In this document: positions 26,074 through 34,963 of the stretch, in pieces | Numbering within the stretch: position 1 is the first letter of the stretch | Layout of the letters: every line of letters begins with the position of its first letter | NCBI RefSeq assembly: GCF_007830545.1 | Contig: NZ_VLLF01000002.1 | Coordinates: 248,001 to 312,000, forward strand | Source of the DNA: Roseibium hamelinense | GTDB lineage: Bacteria > Pseudomonadota > Alphaproteobacteria > Rhizobiales > Stappiaceae | Reading direction: 5' to 3' | Length of the DNA stretch: 64,000 nucleotides | The notes under the pieces: model-generated | What the model saw: the letters and a program-made list of their open reading frames with translations, nothing else | Told to the model about the DNA's origin: nothing | Databases searched by the model: none | Program-made: the position numbers and the translations under genes

Positions 26074-26693
26074 CGGCTGGCCGCGGCCATGGCTGCGCCG
26101 AATCCAACAAACAGGCCGCCTGTGATACGGCGCGCAAGGCGCATGCGTTTCGGTGATATGATGAACCGGCGCAGGTGGTTCCCAGCAACCGCGATTGCTG
26201 CGTGATTGAGCCAGCATAGCGCGGCATAGGTCAGCGACAGGATAACCACCTGATCGATCTGTATGCCGGATTTCGACATGAATTGCGGAAACAAGGCCGA
26301 AATCACCAGTATTGCCTTCGGATTGGTGACCGACACTGCCAAAGCCTGGATGAAGAGCGCGCTGTGGCTCTTCCGGGTGCACAAAGCGCCGTCCAGTGTA
26401 TTGAAGCCTGTTTTGTCGCGCCAAACCTTGGTGCCGAGATAAATCAGATAGGCGGCCCCGGCAAATTTCAGCACCGTAAAGGCGAGGGCGGATGTCGCCA
26501 TGATGGCGCCAAATCCGAAGGCAACGGCGAATCCGAGAACAATCAGTCCAATCGCATTGCCGGTTGCCGAGGCAAGCGTGGCATTGCGGCCGAACCTCAA
26601 AGTGTTGCTTATGGCCAGCAGCACAGCTGGGCCGGGGCTGATTGCGGGGACAAGCGCAACCAGGATGAATAGCAGCCAGGTTTCCAAAGGCAT
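26070..26693 (-). CDS. LysE/RhtB family amino-acid exporter
   Basis: 207-residue inner-membrane exporter with about six hydrophobic segments. The N-terminal signature PAISPGPAVLLAISNTLRFG is the classic LysE/RhtB motif, and NPKAILVISALFPQF is the second conserved block. ATG 26693 places the first helix at the start. Its stop overlaps by 4 bases the convergent end of the interrupted monooxygenase-like gene. pdxJ lies immediately upstream (10 bp), so the two are probably co-transcribed. Substrate is unknown; homoserine or other amino acids are typical. Confidence 0.88.
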   Translation of the reverse strand: MPLETWLLFILVALVPAISPGPAVLLAISNTLRFGRNATLASATGNAIGLIVLGFAVAFGFGAIMATSALAFTVLKFAGAAYLIYLGTKVWRDKTGFNTLDGALCTRKSHSALFIQALAVSVTNPKAILVISALFPQFMSKSGIQIDQVVILSLTYAALCWLNHAAIAVAGNHLRRFIISPKRMRLARRITGGLFVGFGAAMAAASR

Positions 26694-26703
26694 TTTAGTC
26701 GAC

Positions 26704-27453
26704 CTAAATTTCTCCCAGAGCCCTGCGAAAGCGGACAACGCTTCCTGCAAAACCATGGATCAGCGCATCGGCCGTAAAGCCATGGCCGATTGACATTTCT
26801 CGAATGAAGGGTGCACTTACGATCAATGCCGGAATGTTTGCCACCGTCAGATCATGCCCCGCATTCACCCCCAGACCGGCAGCGCGAGCAGCCTCGGCGG
26901 TGGCGACGACCTTGGCAAGCTCTTTTTCTGCCCTGGCAGGATCGTCGAAGCAGGCACCATATGGGCCAGTGTAAATCTCAATGCGTTCGGCGCCCAGCCG
27001 GACGGCATGATCCGGTGCGGATGGGTCGGGATCACAAAACAATGAGACCGTCACCGCCCAGTCTTTTGCTTTGGCAATAGCGTGTTCGAGCAAGGACGTG
27101 TCCTGGTCGAATTGCCAGCCGTGGTCGGATGTCGACTGATTAGGATCATCCGGGACAAACAGCACCTGATCTGGCCGGGCTTGGTCGACGAGGTCCAGAA
27201 AATCGGCCGAAGGGTAGCCCTCAAGGCACAGTTCCTTGTTCGGGAACCGGTCTCCGATCAGCTCTGACAGGTCATGGACGTCTGTCTTCCGGATGTGCCG
27301 TTCGTCGGGTCTCGGGTGCACGGTAATTCCCTTTGCACCGGCTTCCAAAGCGATGGCAGCCAGATCCGTTACACTCGGCCACGGCAAATCCCGTCGGTTG
27401 CGAAGCACAGCAACGGCATTAACATTCACAGATAGGCGCGAAACGGCGGTCAT
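26704..27453 (-). CDS. pdxJ: pyridoxine 5'-phosphate synthase
   Basis: Closes the pyridine ring in vitamin B6 synthesis from deoxyxylulose phosphate and aminoacetone phosphate. The 249 residues show LSVNVNAVAVLRNRR at the start, AKGITVHPRPDERHI with the catalytic histidine region, and GVNAGHDLT plus EMSIGHGF at the end. Start ATG 27453 (MTAVSRLSVN) is chosen because the frame upstream looks non-coding. It converges on no gene and is followed at 10 bp by the LysE gene. Confidence 0.92.
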   Translation of the reverse strand: MTAVSRLSVNVNAVAVLRNRRDLPWPSVTDLAAIALEAGAKGITVHPRPDERHIRKTDVHDLSELIGDRFPNKELCLEGYPSADFLDLVDQARPDQVLFVPDDPNQSTSDHGWQFDQDTSLLEHAIAKAKDWAVTVSLFCDPDPSAPDHAVRLGAERIEIYTGPYGACFDDPARAEKELAKVVATAEAARAAGLGVNAGHDLTVANIPALIVSAPFIREMSIGHGFTADALIHGFAGSVVRFRRALGEI

Positions 27454-27659
27454 GGCATACACCAGAAGCTTGATTTGAAGCCAGGAAGGGACGGCAATGT
27501 GCTGCCGCTCGCTGAAAATTGTGCCAAATAGCATTGAAGTCAAACGGGAAATTGTCGCTAGGGACAATGTTTTGCTTTTGGCAGTGAGTGTCCACGCAGA
27601 CCGCTTTTTCAACAAGGCTAGAATGGTGTTGCACTGAAAGGCCAAAACAGAATAAATAT

Positions 27660-27677
27660 GTAACGTAATAACATTAC
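27660..27677. promoter_or_regulatory. predicted Zur box
   Basis: GTAACGTAATAACATTAC is an imperfect 18-bp palindrome of the GTAATGTTATAACATTAC type used by the zinc repressor Zur in alphaproteobacteria. It ends 13 bp before the start of the COG0523 GTPase gene. Genes for this protein family and DUF1826 are established members of zinc-starvation regulons, which supports the call. Confidence 0.75.
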
Positions 27678-27690
27678 AAATGAGGCCGCC

Positions 27691-28905
27691 ATGTCCACTT
27701 CCCGCCTTCCCGTTACCGTGCTGTCAGGCTTTTTGGGTGCTGGAAAAACAACACTTCTCAACCGCGTTTTGAACAATCGCGAAGGTCTTAAGGTCGCGGT
27801 CATCGTCAATGACATGTCCGAGGTTAACATCGATGCAGATCTTGTCCGGGCGGGAGGCGCAGAGCTTAGCCAGACCGATGAAACCTTGGTTGAGATGTCG
27901 AATGGCTGCATCTGCTGCACATTGAGAGATGACCTTTTGAATGAAGTGCGACGATTGTCGGAAGCGGGCAAGTTCGACTACCTTCTAATTGAATCCACTG
28001 GCATTTCTGAACCCCTTCCGGTTGCCGCCACCTTCGAATTTTGCGACGAAGACGGCCAAAGTCTGTCTGATGTTGCCTGCCTCGACACCATGGTGACGGT
28101 CGTTGATGCGGTGAACCTGCTCAATGATTTTTCGAGCCATGATTTTCTGAAGGATCGCGGAGAAACGCTCGGTGAAGAGGATGAGCGAACACTGGTTCAT
28201 CTGCTGACCGACCAGATCGAGTTCGCCGATGTTGTAGTGCTCAACAAGGTGAGTGCTGCGGACGCGGGCCAGGTGGATGCCGCTCGGAAAATCATCCGCA
28301 GCCTCAATGCGGATGCGAAAATTCTGGAAACCGACTATTCGCAAATCGCACCTTCCGAGATCCTCAACACCGGTCTGTTCGATTTTCATAAAGCGCACGA
28401 GCATCCCATGTGGGCGAAAGAACTTTATGGATTTGCTGATCACGTACCGGAGACTGAAGAATACGGCGTGGCGTCCTTTGTCTACCGAGCACGGCGTCCT
28501 TTTGATCCGCAAAAAATCCATGTTGTGCTGAACGGTCCGCTCCCGGGTGTCATCCGGGCCAAGGGGCATTTCTGGCTTGCCACCCGGCCGGATTTCGTGG
28601 CCGAGTTCTCGCTTGCCGGCGCGTTGTCGAGCGTCAGTCCCATCGGAACCTGGTGGGCCTCGGTGCCAGAACATCGCTGGCCGCAGGATGAACGTGCGCG
28701 CGCCTATGCCCGGTCAAACTGGGCCGAGCCGTTCGGAGACCGGCGCCAGGAAATCGTGTTCATTGGCGCTGGGATCGACTGGGCGGACCTAACAGCGCGG
28801 TTGGATGCTTGCCTGATTTCCGCAGCTGCCGGGGATAGTCTTGGCGCGTTTGCCGACTTGCCAGATCCATTCCCCGTTTGGCGTCAGGGGAGGGTTGCTG
28901 CGTGA
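27691..28905 (+). CDS. COG0523 GTPase, predicted zinc metallochaperone (ZigA-type)
   Basis: 404-residue G3E GTPase. Motifs: Walker [11 protein letters not shown] (about 12-21), the metal-binding CxCC in NGCICCTL (about 70), [10 protein letters not shown], and the NKVS guanine-recognition motif, followed by a CobW C-terminal domain (about 265-385). The Zur-like box upstream and DUF1826 downstream point to a zinc-scavenging or zinc-allocating role rather than cobalamin synthesis. It overlaps DUF1826 by 4 bases (GTGA). Confidence 0.9.
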   Translation: MSTSRLPVTVLSGFLGAGKTTLLNRVLNNREGLKVAVIVNDMSEVNIDADLVRAGGAELSQTDETLVEMSNGCICCTLRDDLLNEVRRLSEAGKFDYLLIESTGISEPLPVAATFEFCDEDGQSLSDVACLDTMVTVVDAVNLLNDFSSHDFLKDRGETLGEEDERTLVHLLTDQIEFADVVVLNKVSAADAGQVDAARKIIRSLNADAKILETDYSQIAPSEILNTGLFDFHKAHEHPMWAKELYGFADHVPETEEYGVASFVYRARRPFDPQKIHVVLNGPLPGVIRAKGHFWLATRPDFVAEFSLAGALSSVSPIGTWWASVPEHRWPQDERARAYARSNWAEPFGDRRQEIVFIGAGIDWADLTARLDACLISAAAGDSLGAFADLPDPFPVWRQGRVAA

Positions 28906-29528
28906 TCGCTCAGCCCACATCTTCGATCTCAAACAAGATCCTGGCCCGCGACGTTTTAACAGGCCGTGATGCGGATATCTTATATGATATCTGGTCTCCC
29001 GGCGTCGCCGCTGCAATCTGGACACGGCGGTGTGACGACGATTTTGAGCGGTGGATCGACAACATCCCGGAAGCATGCCTACCGGAAATTCGAACTGTTG
29101 TTCCCGTTCATTTGGCTGAAGCGGCCGCAATTGCAGCCTGCGATCAGGCGAAAATTCCGGCGGGTCCAGAGCTTGATATGCTTACGGGCGACATCGCGGC
29201 GCTGGCCCTGATGCTCGCGAAAGCTCTCAACACCCGGCGGGTCCGTATCCGTCTGGATGTGGCGAGCGATGTGATGTGCCCCAAGTTTCATCAGGACAAT
29301 GTGCAGGCACGCCTTTTGTGCACCTATCGCGGGGCGGGGACGCAGTATGTTCCGCTTGGCTTTGAAGCGGACCCCAAGCGCATCCGATCGGTTCCGCGCG
29401 GCGCTGCTGCTCTCTTTCGCGGGGCGGCCTCGCAAGGCGGTGAGCAGACAGGCTTGTTGCACCGTTCGCCGAGTGTCGATCCCAAAGATGGTGCGCGGCT
29501 GCTTCTGGTGATTGATCCGGCAGACTAG
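28902..29528 (+). CDS. DUF1826 domain protein
   Basis: 208-residue protein of DUF1826. The family signature is visible in [15 protein letters not shown] (Cys and His probably bind metal), [14 protein letters not shown] and the C-terminal HRSPS. GTG 28902 is used because GGGGAGGG lies about 8 bases upstream and the start overlaps the stop of the GTPase gene. Translational coupling and the Zur-type box place it in a zinc-limitation response. Biochemical function is unknown. Confidence 0.85.
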   Translation: MIAQPTSSISNKILARDVLTGRDADILYDIWSPGVAAAIWTRRCDDDFERWIDNIPEACLPEIRTVVPVHLAEAAAIAACDQAKIPAGPELDMLTGDIAALALMLAKALNTRRVRIRLDVASDVMCPKFHQDNVQARLLCTYRGAGTQYVPLGFEADPKRIRSVPRGAAALFRGAASQGGEQTGLLHRSPSVDPKDGARLLLVIDPAD

Positions 29529-29588
29529 CGTTTCGGTCGAACGAGGTCGCGCTTTGGGCCAAACCATGGACCTTAGATTGGTTGAAGC

Positions 29589-30020
29589 TTACTCGATAAG
29601 CCGCTTTTTCAACTCGTGTGAGGGTAAAGAGCAGCTTCTGCGGCCGAAACGATACCGGTTTCGGGCAATTCGATCATACATCCAATCGCTGAAGGCGGTG
29701 GGCAGGTGGTCCAAAGCGGTGAGGGCCTTCCAAGGCCAGCCAAGGCTTTTCATAGCGGCCGTGAAGGCGGACATTTTCACGAACGCCTTGCCGTTCTGGA
29801 TCACGATATTCGTTTCCATCGCGTCCGGATCCAGCTTGTAGTGCCGGTAAATCGATCTGCCGAGCGGACTTTGCGCATCGACAAAACGGAAGCCGGCATG
29901 CTTATCCCGCTTGGCCATGAACCTGGCGAAACCCGAGCAAAGAATGCAAACCCCATCGAACACGATGAGGTTTCCCTCCGGAATGCCATCTTCGGAAAAT
30001 GTGGTTTGGTTGGATTGCAT
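29589..30020 (-). CDS. DCC family thiol-disulfide oxidoreductase
   Basis: 143-residue protein of the DCC/DUF393 family. The naming motif is present as FDGVCILCSG (about residues 20-30), and the typical fold follows with RFVDAQSPLGRSIY and a C-terminal helix rich in W/R. The Cys pair is presumed redox-active. It lies 65 bp left of the 26-bp serA repeat and may once have been the direct downstream neighbour of serA before the insertion at 30.1-31.6 kb. Confidence 0.85.
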   Translation of the reverse strand: MQSNQTTFSEDGIPEGNLIVFDGVCILCSGFARFMAKRDKHAGFRFVDAQSPLGRSIYRHYKLDPDAMETNIVIQNGKAFVKMSAFTAAMKSLGWPWKALTALDHLPTAFSDWMYDRIARNRYRFGRRSCSLPSHELKKRLIE

Positions 30021-30084
30021 GTTTTGATCCTTGCTACATGCAATCTTGAGGTGAAAATAACGGACCTATCCATGGGGCCTCCGG

Positions 30085-30110
30085 TCACACCCGGTTGAGC
30101 AGCCGTGCCC
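30085..30110 (+). repeat. distal copy of a 26-bp direct repeat (att-like)
   Basis: 26 bases identical to 31563-31588, which is the last 26 bases of serA. The shared sequence begins TCACACCCGGTTGAGCAG. Same orientation, 1478 bp apart. No coding function here. Confidence 0.85.
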
Positions 30111-30183
30111 ATCCGCTGCACACACGGGGTTGAGGCTTTCCGTGTATTCCCTCATCGCCAATAGGCGCGGCAGGGACTGGCAA

Positions 30184-31228
30184 TCAGATTTGACTGGTCG
30201 ACGCTATCTTGGATTCCCAGAGTGCAATCAGTGACTTCACACTGCCCATACTAGCGGTGACGACCCCGGACTCGGCTTCAGTCGCAGTGCTTCTTACGCT
30301 TACTGCGTCAGATCTGGCGCGTGTCGCTACAGTGTCGGTTTCAACCGCGCCAATCTTGTTTTTTGATAGCCAAGCCTTGATTTCCTTACCGTTTGCAGTG
30401 AATTCAAAGGCCGTAAGCCCGACATCAAAAAGTTTAATGTCGATATCGAGCGCCGTGTAGATGTTTAAGGACGCGCTGGCAGTATGTGAAACCAACCCCG
30501 AAATAGAAACCGACATTCGTTCCACGGAAAATTGTAAAATTGTCACCCCAGATATCTTCAAAATTGTCAGCACGCATAATCGTGGAGTTGTTTTCGGTAA
30601 TGTCGGATGTCGAGGTGCCGTTTACTTTTAGGTAGAGTGACTTACCCTCGATAAAGATGTTTGACTTGCCTTCATCGGCGATCACCTCGATACCCCTATC
30701 TCCGGACGTGTTTTCTGAAGGCTTTGTATAGTTGTCGTTTGTGCCGACGCCGGATCTCATGCTGATTTTCTTGCGCGACTTGACAGTGAATTTGTCCCCT
30801 GTGGTGTTGTCGATCGCGCCGCTGTCGGCAACCAGCTTGATATTGTCATTTGAGTGAATGTGAACCTGTTCGTTGGCGTGTATGTAGATTTTTTCGGCTG
30901 ACTTGATGAGGATCCTGCCGTCACAGGCAAGGGCGATCCCGCGGGCATTTGCACCCGCAGCGCCAGCGGCCTTGGTCAGATTGTCGCCCCCTTCATCGCT
31001 GATGTGTTGGGCTGGGTAGAACCCGGTCATGTCGTTTTGACAGGTTGACGCGGTTTGCTCCAAATCTGAGTAGTTTCCAAGCCTTAAGAATGCGCCTGGT
31101 GGCCTGCTGGCGTCCGGTTCACTATCGTCGTCGGAATGGGCTGGCACGTAAAAATAGACATAGCGGGTCTGACTGGCCTCGGTCGGTGTATCGATTGTGC
31201 TGAATGTTGTGCCGTCTATGGTGGTCAA
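30184..31228 (-). pseudogene. beta-helix spike-like protein (VgrG/gp5 C-terminal type), frameshifted
   Basis: The first frame (31228 to 30434) encodes 264 residues; its middle (GRILIKSAEKIYIHANEQVH, KFTVKSRKKISMRSG) has the alternating short strands of phage-spike or VgrG beta-helix domains. At a CCCC tract (plus strand 30496-30499) a one-base shift leads into a second frame that continues as LVSHTASASLNIYTALDIDI and ends at 30184. Deleting one G joins them into a smooth ~347-residue protein. The first frame's own end (CQRVLKHLHGARYRH) looks random. AT-richer than its neighbours and inside the repeat-bounded segment. Confidence 0.55.
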
Positions 31229-31562
31229 ACCCTAGCCCCCGAGGTGCTGCGCGCTGTTTTATACACATTCGCTGCAGTGATTTTCTCTCTAACCTAAGGG
31301 GATTATAGTTTTCGTGGCTTAGTTTTACAGTCTACCAAAATGGGATTTTAATAAAATAGTTTATCAAAAGCTTCTTCGGGGTATTTTTAGTTGCTTATAG
31401 AATAGTATTGCGTCCTTTGCGAGTGTTTATCCGTAGTTATTTCAATGAAATTTATTTGTATAATGAAAGCTTCAGTCTCGAATTGTTTCGGCTCGAAATA
31501 CTAAACAAGGCACCCTTTGACCAAGTGCCTTGTTGCGAATGGCTGTCTTTTCGTGTGGCGCA
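31229..31562. other. AT-rich intergenic DNA inside the inserted segment
   Basis: 334 bp, clearly AT-richer than the surrounding core genes, between the spike-like gene and the end of serA. I find no gene. It probably contains the promoter of the spike-like gene (minus strand) and has replaced the native downstream region of serA. Confidence 0.45.
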
Positions 31563-31588
31563 TCACACCCGGTTGAGCAGCCGTGCCC
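31563..31588 (-). repeat. serA-end copy of the 26-bp direct repeat (att-like)
   Basis: The final 26 bases of serA, including its stop codon, repeated exactly at 30085-30110. The repeat starts precisely at the stop codon, as expected if this was the integration target and crossover restored the gene. Confidence 0.85.
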
Positions 31589-32807
31589 GGATGGTGTTGG
31601 GCAGGGCGCGGATTTCTTCCAGGATCTGCACCGGATTCTCAACCTGGCTGTCGATGTCCAGAACCACGTAGCCGATCTCATGGTAAGACTGGAGATACTG
31701 GGCGCAGATGTTCAGGTCGTGCCGGGTGAAGAGATCATTCAACGTCCGCATGGCGCCTGGTGCGTTGTGATGCACCTGGATGAAACGAGTGACTTCCGTG
31801 CCCTTCGGCAATTGAACCTGCGGGAAGGAGACCGCGCCGATCGTCGAGCCGACGTCGGAATATTCCACGAGCCGCTTGGAGACTTCCTCGCCGATCCGGG
31901 CCTGAGCTTCTTCTGTCGAACCGCCGACATGCGGGGTCAGGATGACGTTGTCGAGACCACGCAGCGGAGAAAGAAATTCATCCTTGTTGGACTTCGGCTC
32001 CACCGGGAACACGTCGATTGCCGCGCCGCCCAGATGTCCTGAACTCAACGCATCAGCAAGAGCATCGATATCCACGACCTTGCCGCGTGCGTTGTTGATC
32101 AGGAACGCGCCCTTTTTCATTTTGGCAATCTGATCGCGGCCGAACATGTTCCGGGTTTCCGGCGTATCGGGCACGTGCAGAGAAACGACGTCCGAGGCTT
32201 CCAGCAGGGCATTAAGGCTCTCGGCAGGCATCACGTTGCCATGTTGCAGCTTGTCGATCGTGTCGAAGTAGATGACGCGAAGCCCCATAGCTTCGGCAAG
32301 ATTGGACAGCTGCGTACCGATGTTGCCGTAGCCGACAATGCCGAGCGTCTTGCCGCGCACCTCGTGGGACCCGGCAGCCGTCTTCATCCACTTGCCGTCA
32401 TGCGCCGCAGATGACTTGGTGAAGACACCGCGGAACAGCATAACGATTTCGGCAATCGTCAGCTCAGCAACCGAGCGCGTGTTTGAAAACGGTGCGTTGA
32501 AAACCGGAATGCCACGGGTCAGGGTTGCTTCAAGATCAACCTGATTGGTGCCTACGGAAAAGCAGCCAACCGCGACCAGGGCCTTGGCGGCCTCGAGGAC
32601 TTCCTTGGTGACCTGGGTGCGTGAGCGGATGCCCAGCATTTGGACGCCTTGCAGTTTTTCGATCAGCGCGTCTTGTTCAAGCGCGTGCTGCAGCACCTCA
32701 ATATTGGTATAGCCGCTTTTTTTCAGCACTGCCTGAGCTGTTGGGGAAATGCCTTCCAGCAGCAGCCAACGGATCTGGTTCTTCGGCCGGGACAGACCGT
32801 GCATCAT
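31563..32807 (-). CDS. serA: D-3-phosphoglycerate dehydrogenase (E. coli-like, ACT domain)
   Basis: First enzyme of serine synthesis, oxidising 3-phosphoglycerate with NAD. The 414-residue protein resembles the E. coli type: GYTNIE near the N-terminus, SRTQVTKEVLE, NAD-binding GKTLGIVGYGNIG, LHVPDTPETRN, the catalytic His in LTPHVGGSTEEAQ, and a C-terminal ACT domain (about 340-414) for serine feedback. ATG 32807 gives an E. coli-like N-terminus; ATG 32804 and a few upstream codons are also possible. Its 3' end is the target of the insertion described at 30.1-31.6 kb. Confidence 0.95.
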   Translation of the reverse strand: MMHGLSRPKNQIRWLLLEGISPTAQAVLKKSGYTNIEVLQHALEQDALIEKLQGVQMLGIRSRTQVTKEVLEAAKALVAVGCFSVGTNQVDLEATLTRGIPVFNAPFSNTRSVAELTIAEIVMLFRGVFTKSSAAHDGKWMKTAAGSHEVRGKTLGIVGYGNIGTQLSNLAEAMGLRVIYFDTIDKLQHGNVMPAESLNALLEASDVVSLHVPDTPETRNMFGRDQIAKMKKGAFLINNARGKVVDIDALADALSSGHLGGAAIDVFPVEPKSNKDEFLSPLRGLDNVILTPHVGGSTEEAQARIGEEVSKRLVEYSDVGSTIGAVSFPQVQLPKGTEVTRFIQVHHNAPGAMRTLNDLFTRHDLNICAQYLQSYHEIGYVVLDIDSQVENPVQILEEIRALPNTIRARLLNRV

Positions 32808-33054
32808 GGCGGACAAGCCTTTTTGTCGGGTTGATCCGGATCGCGGGCGGGGCAATCAACGGATTCGTTCAAAACGGATTTGCGGATGGCGCCATCCGCG
32901 CCCGCGTCGTATACGCGCTAAGCTGTGTCGCGTCTAGGGTGGGGTGCGTTGACAGGTGGACTTCCAGCCTTGTGTTATGCTTGGTAACGCTGGCCACCGA
33001 GGGTACTAGCGCATCCTTGCCACTCGTTTGTTCATTCTTTCGGAGCAACCGTTC

Positions 33055-33951
33055 ATGATCAGTTTGCCCCCATTGCCCTTTTCCGAGTGGTCCGAAACCA
33101 AGGATACGCTGCATCTATATCTGCAAATCATCGGCAAGATCCGGATGAAGGTTCATCCGAAGCTGAATCACTGGTGGCATGTAACGCTTTATCCGCATGT
33201 CCGCGGGCTCACGACCGGCCGGATACCCTATGGCGACAGCGGCTTTGAGATCCTCTACGACATGCTTGACCACAAGGTCGTCATCACCCGCAACGATGGC
33301 CACCAGTCGGAATTTTCCGTGCCCGGCCTGACCGTTGCCGCTTTCTACGAGGCCTTGTTCTCGCGCCTGTCCGACATGGGGATCTTCGCTCAGATTGTGC
33401 CGGTGCCGTATGACAACAAGTCCACCACGCCGTTTCCGGAGGATACCAGGGCGCGGGCCTATGACGCGGCAGCCGTCTCCCGGTTCTGGCGGGCTTTGTG
33501 TCGGATCTCCAGCGTCTTCGAAATTTTCCGGACCCGGTTTGCCGGCAAACAGACCCCGGTCCAGCTGTACTGGCACTCGTTCGATCTGGTGGTGACCCGG
33601 TTTTCCGGCCGCGCGCATCCGCTCGAGGGCGGCCGCCAGTCCGACCGGGAAGCCTATTCCCACGAGGTCATCTCGGTGGGGTTCTGGCCCGGTGACGACA
33701 CCTTCCCGGAAGCCGCCTTCTACGGTTATGCCTATCCGGAACCGGACGGCATGAACAAGGTGCCGCTCCAGCCCGCCAATGCGTTTTGGGCGGAAAAGAA
33801 CGGCGGAGCGCTGGCCATCTTGAAATATGAGGACGCACGGAACGCTGTGGACCCGTCGGCGGCCATTCTGGCGTTCCTCGACAGCCTCTATGACGGGGCT
33901 GCCGTCAAGGCCAATTGGCCGGCCGGGGATCTTGTGCACGCCCATGCCTGA
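33055..33951 (+). CDS. DUF5996 family protein
   Basis: 298-residue protein of DUF5996. The N-terminus LPPLPFSEWSETKDTLHLYL and the stretch KLNHWWHVTLYPHVRGLTT are characteristic, and the C-terminus holds conserved WHSFDLVVTRFSGR and GFWPGDD motifs. ATG 33055 follows CGGAG by 9 bases. Function is unknown; the family is scattered in bacteria. No operon partner: serA is divergent and nat converges. Confidence 0.8.
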   Translation: MISLPPLPFSEWSETKDTLHLYLQIIGKIRMKVHPKLNHWWHVTLYPHVRGLTTGRIPYGDSGFEILYDMLDHKVVITRNDGHQSEFSVPGLTVAAFYEALFSRLSDMGIFAQIVPVPYDNKSTTPFPEDTRARAYDAAAVSRFWRALCRISSVFEIFRTRFAGKQTPVQLYWHSFDLVVTRFSGRAHPLEGGRQSDREAYSHEVISVGFWPGDDTFPEAAFYGYAYPEPDGMNKVPLQPANAFWAEKNGGALAILKYEDARNAVDPSAAILAFLDSLYDGAAVKANWPAGDLVHAHA

Positions 33952-33968
33952 GAGGCAGTGCGTCTTGT

Positions 33969-34796
33969 CTAACCTGCCTGTTGGGTGTGAAGATCCTGCA
34001 GGCGGTCCCATGCGGCGGTCAAGTTCTCTTCAGGGTAGGCCAGCCCCATGTCCTCATGCATGAAGGAAATGAGCTCCCGGGCGGAGCAGAGCTTTTCTTC
34101 GCGTTCATCGCCCTTGCCGGTCCAGCGTGCGCGGCCGTCAAGGAAGCTCACCGTTCCCGTTTCGGTGCGGCGGAATGCCTTCAGGGTGTTGCGGAAAGAC
34201 TGCCGGGGCGACAGCGCGCAGACAAAGGTCGCCGCTTCAATATCGCCGGGTTTCACCGGCACCCTGTCGAACCCATAAAGCGGGAACCAGTCGCCGTCGA
34301 GCCGCACCTCCAGCACCTGTTCGCCTTCCGCATCGTCCTTGTGGATCCGGTACGTTTTCCCGCCGGCGGTTTGCTCACCGGTTTCGGCAAGCCGCAAGGG
34401 GAGGGCCGGTCCCTGACCGCCGAACCCGGTGTCGGCGAGCCATTCGTCACCATCCAGATCGACAACAAAGGCCAGATGGGTTCGCGCACCGCCGCGTTCG
34501 GCCCCCATCCGCACCCGGGCCATCACCGGCCTGAAGGAAAAATCCAGCGCCGTAAGGGCTTCGGCGAACAGGGTGTTGAGCTCAAAGCAAAAGCCGCCGC
34601 ACCGGCCGGGGACGAGCTTGGCAAAAACATCGGCCGGGCCGGTCTCCGGGACGCGCCCCAGAAACGGCAGGATGTTTTCAAACGGAATGGTCCGGATCTG
34701 TGCCTGCTGCAGCTGATCGAGACGTGGCCTGCCGGTCGTCTGAGGCTCAAGACCGACGCGGGCAAGGTAGGCTGAAAGGTCAAAGTCTGTGGTCAT
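33969..34796 (-). CDS. nat: arylamine N-acetyltransferase
   Basis: Transfers acetyl from acetyl-CoA to arylamines, hydrazines or related amines. The complete cysteine-protease-like triad is visible: Cys70 in RCGGFCFELN, His107 in ARTHLAFVV and Asp122 in WLADTGFGG. The 275-residue length is normal for bacterial NATs. ATG 34796 (MTTDFDLSAYLARVGL) is the family-typical start. Stands alone, convergent with the DUF5996 gene. Confidence 0.93.
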   Translation of the reverse strand: MTTDFDLSAYLARVGLEPQTTGRPRLDQLQQAQIRTIPFENILPFLGRVPETGPADVFAKLVPGRCGGFCFELNTLFAEALTALDFSFRPVMARVRMGAERGGARTHLAFVVDLDGDEWLADTGFGGQGPALPLRLAETGEQTAGGKTYRIHKDDAEGEQVLEVRLDGDWFPLYGFDRVPVKPGDIEAATFVCALSPRQSFRNTLKAFRRTETGTVSFLDGRARWTGKGDEREEKLCSARELISFMHEDMGLAYPEENLTAAWDRLQDLHTQQAG

Positions 34797-34963
34797 GCGC
34801 GCGAGCCTATCCCTGAACAAGGAACGGTCCCAGCCGATTTTTTGGTGAAATGGGCTTGGGATTTGCGCACTGAAACACGCTTGACCTCACCTTAACTTGA
34901 GCTGCTACCGGGCTCCCGTCGAGCCAGACAAACCACAGAGTTTATTCGGGAGACGGGACACAA

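Larger units (their letters stand above)
30085..31562. mobile_element. small inserted segment bounded by serA-end direct repeats
   Basis: A 1.48-kb segment whose left boundary carries a precise copy of the final 26 bases of serA, the right copy being serA itself. Duplicating the 3' end of a target gene while leaving it intact is the footprint of tyrosine-recombinase integration. It contains a frameshifted beta-helix gene and AT-rich DNA. No integrase or tRNA is inside, so it is either a decayed remnant or a cargo-only element moved in trans. This interpretation is inference from the repeat. Confidence 0.55.

Noticed and set aside
30085-31588. Complete prophage or integrative element
   Set aside because: No integrase, repressor, terminase, capsid or conjugation genes are inside the 1.5 kb; only a remnant or small cargo is supportable.
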